Origin: Gammaproteobacteria bacterium
Lineage (GTDB): Bacteria > Pseudomonadota > Gammaproteobacteria > Steroidobacterales > SZUA-146
Direction of reading: 5' to 3'
NCBI GenBank assembly: GCA_003228965.1
Contig: QIGP01000393.1
Span: 1 to 7,396, forward strand
DNA: 7,396 nt
Shown: one piece after another, positions 6,147 to 7,396 of the stretch
Layout: each line of letters opens with the position of its first letter
How positions within the stretch are numbered: position 1 is the first letter of the stretch
Notes under the pieces: generated by a model
Told to the model about the DNA's origin: nothing
The model's database searches: none
Seen by the model: only the letters and a program-made list of their open reading frames with translations
Translations under genes and position numbers: made by a program

Positions 6147-7396
6147 ATGACGTTGATGCGAAAATTGATCCTGTTAACGGTCGCAGGCTTTTCTTTTGCG
6201 TTCTCTGCACAATCGCAGGACGTCGTGCAGCCCCCCAAAGCGAAGGCGTTGCCGAATATACTCGAGCCCGAAGCCCTCAGCTTGTTGAAGCGAGGCGAAT
6301 TCGAACAAGCGAAAGCTCGCTGTACTGCAACGCTTCGCGCCACGGCGCTAGTGGCAGAAGCTGGCGTGTTAGCCGGTCCGTTCCTGTGCCTCGGTGAAGC
6401 GCTGTACGGGCTTAAAAATTACAAAGCCGCTGGCATCGCGTTCAACAATTCGATTGAGCAACTCACCGATTCCGTCGGCGTGTTCGACCCACGACTGGTA
6501 CAGCCCCTGGAAGGGTTGGGTAAAACACTAATGCGTTTGGGTAAGTTCGAACAGGCTGAAAATGCACTCAGCCAGGCGAAAGATCTGACCCATCGTAACT
6601 TCGGCATATACAACCTTGTGCAGACGAATATTGTGAACCGCCTGACACGTAACTACTTGGATCGCGGAGAGTTAACCAAGGCGACCCGTGAGCAAAAATT
6701 TCTGTTGCGTGCCAGCGAAGAAGCATACGGCGAAGCACCGCAGCTATTACCGGCTTTACGACGCATGGGTAAGTGGCAAGAGCGGGTTGGCCGTGCAGAT
6801 TTGGCACGTAGTACGTATCGCCGTGCGCTTGGGATCATGGATCGCGCCTACACTCCAGACGACCTGCGTAGAGTCGGGCCACTTCGTGATTACGCGCGCA
6901 GCTACCTGAATACGCCAAGAGGTGCTGACCGTGTGATGTCAGGTGCCGGAGCCAAGGCGCTGGTTGAGGTGGTAAACCTGTACAAACGACAAGAATTTAC
7001 CGACGCTGTCGATGTTGCCAAAGCGTGGGGAGAGCTGGGCGACTGGTACGTAATAGGCGGGCGTCGCCGCGTGGCTCGTGCGGCCTATGCTGAGGCTGGC
7101 AAAGTACTGCAATCGGCTGACATTGATGCACAGGACGACGTGCTTTTTTCTCAGCCCCTGGAAATTGAATTTGAAGATGTCCCTATTGGAATGCGTCCAT
7201 CTCGAATTGGGACGCTTCCCGACGGCATCGCCATTCTCGAATTTGAATTTACGGTCACAGCGACGGGTCGGGTGACGAATCTGGTCGTGGTGCGCGACGA
7301 TCTCAATTACCCCCGCTTTGCGGTGGAAGTTGGTCAGCGCATAAAAACATCGCGGTACCGGCCACGTATTGTTAATGACCTGCCGGTAGACACAAT
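6147..7396 (+). CDS. Exported TPR protein with TonB-C-like C-terminal region, incomplete at right edge
   Basis: An ATG one base after the protease stop opens a frame of 416 codons running off the window, so the true end is not seen. Residues 1-23 form a signal peptide (MRKLILLTVAGF core, likely cut in AQS-QD after Ser23), indicating a periplasmic protein. Helical repeats of TPR type follow: KRGEFEQAKARC (48-59), ALYGLKNYKAAGIAF (85-99), LEGLGKTLMRLGKFEQAENAL (121-141), YLDRGELTKAT (170-180), and KWQERVGRADLARSTYRRAL (209-228). After a conserved-looking linker, residues about 363-416 resemble a TonB C-terminal domain: alternating strands, ATGRVTNLVVVRDD, GQRIKTSRYRPRIVNDLPV. No Shine-Dalgarno sequence is clear, so translation is probably coupled to the protease. 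It is likely a partner or adaptor of that protease; this is inferred from gene order only. No specific family name is recognised. Confidence 0.85.
   Translation, partial: MTLMRKLILLTVAGFSFAFSAQSQDVVQPPKAKALPNILEPEALSLLKRGEFEQAKARCTATLRATALVAEAGVLAGPFLCLGEALYGLKNYKAAGIAFNNSIEQLTDSVGVFDPRLVQPLEGLGKTLMRLGKFEQAENALSQAKDLTHRNFGIYNLVQTNIVNRLTRNYLDRGELTKATREQKFLLRASEEAYGEAPQLLPALRRMGKWQERVGRADLARSTYRRALGIMDRAYTPDDLRRVGPLRDYARSYLNTPRGADRVMSGAGAKALVEVVNLYKRQEFTDAVDVAKAWGELGDWYVIGGRRRVARAAYAEAGKVLQSADIDAQDDVLFSQPLEIEFEDVPIGMRPSRIGTLPDGIAILEFEFTVTATGRVTNLVVVRDDLNYPRFAVEVGQRIKTSRYRPRIVNDLPVDT

Noticed and set aside
5198..6343. Minus-strand open frames over the protease gene and its junction with the TPR gene
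   Set aside because: They are opposite well-supported coding sequence and carry no recognisable motifs.
6419..7275. Open frames on both strands over the TPR gene
   Set aside because: The continuous 416-codon frame from 6147 has a signal peptide and helical repeats; the others are shadows.

Overview
The window is ordinary bacterial chromosome of roughly even base composition. Protein families, Shine-Dalgarno sites, GTG starts and an intrinsic terminator all point to a Gram-negative proteobacterium, most likely a gammaproteobacterium. This rests on the resemblance of the glutaryl-CoA dehydrogenase and class I aldolase to proteobacterial forms and on the two envelope proteins with export signals; the genus cannot be named. 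No transposase, integrase, tRNA, rRNA or CRISPR array was seen.

Layout: (1) positions 1-1017, minus strand, a XdhC/CoxI-family molybdenum-cofactor chaperone gene cut by the left edge. (2) Divergent from it across a 142-bp promoter region, folE (1160-1714, plus), GTP cyclohydrolase I. (3) A 295-bp intergenic region with several inverted and direct repeats, then gcdH (2010-3191, plus), glutaryl-CoA dehydrogenase. (4) A perfect 23-bp inverted-repeat terminator (3204-3253) between convergent gcdH and a class I fructose-bisphosphate aldolase gene (3268-4161, minus, GTG start). (5) A 448-bp intergenic region (4162-4609) between divergent genes. (6) An apparent two-gene envelope operon on the plus strand: a lipoprotein-type M48 zinc metalloprotease (4610-6145) and, one base later, an exported TPR protein with a TonB-C-like end (6147 to the right edge, incomplete).

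The first four genes are housekeeping or catabolic: cofactor handling, pterin/folate synthesis, lysine/tryptophan catabolism through glutaryl-CoA, and glycolysis/gluconeogenesis. They form separate transcription units. The most interesting part is the last pair. A periplasm-facing M48 protease with two extra C-terminal regions is tightly coupled to a TPR-TonB-C-like protein. This recalls the protease plus TPR combination that BepA carries in one chain, here on two polypeptides. A second, weaker signal is the repeated TGTCGAT element in both larger intergenic regions, as pairs spaced 21 bp and 10 bp apart.
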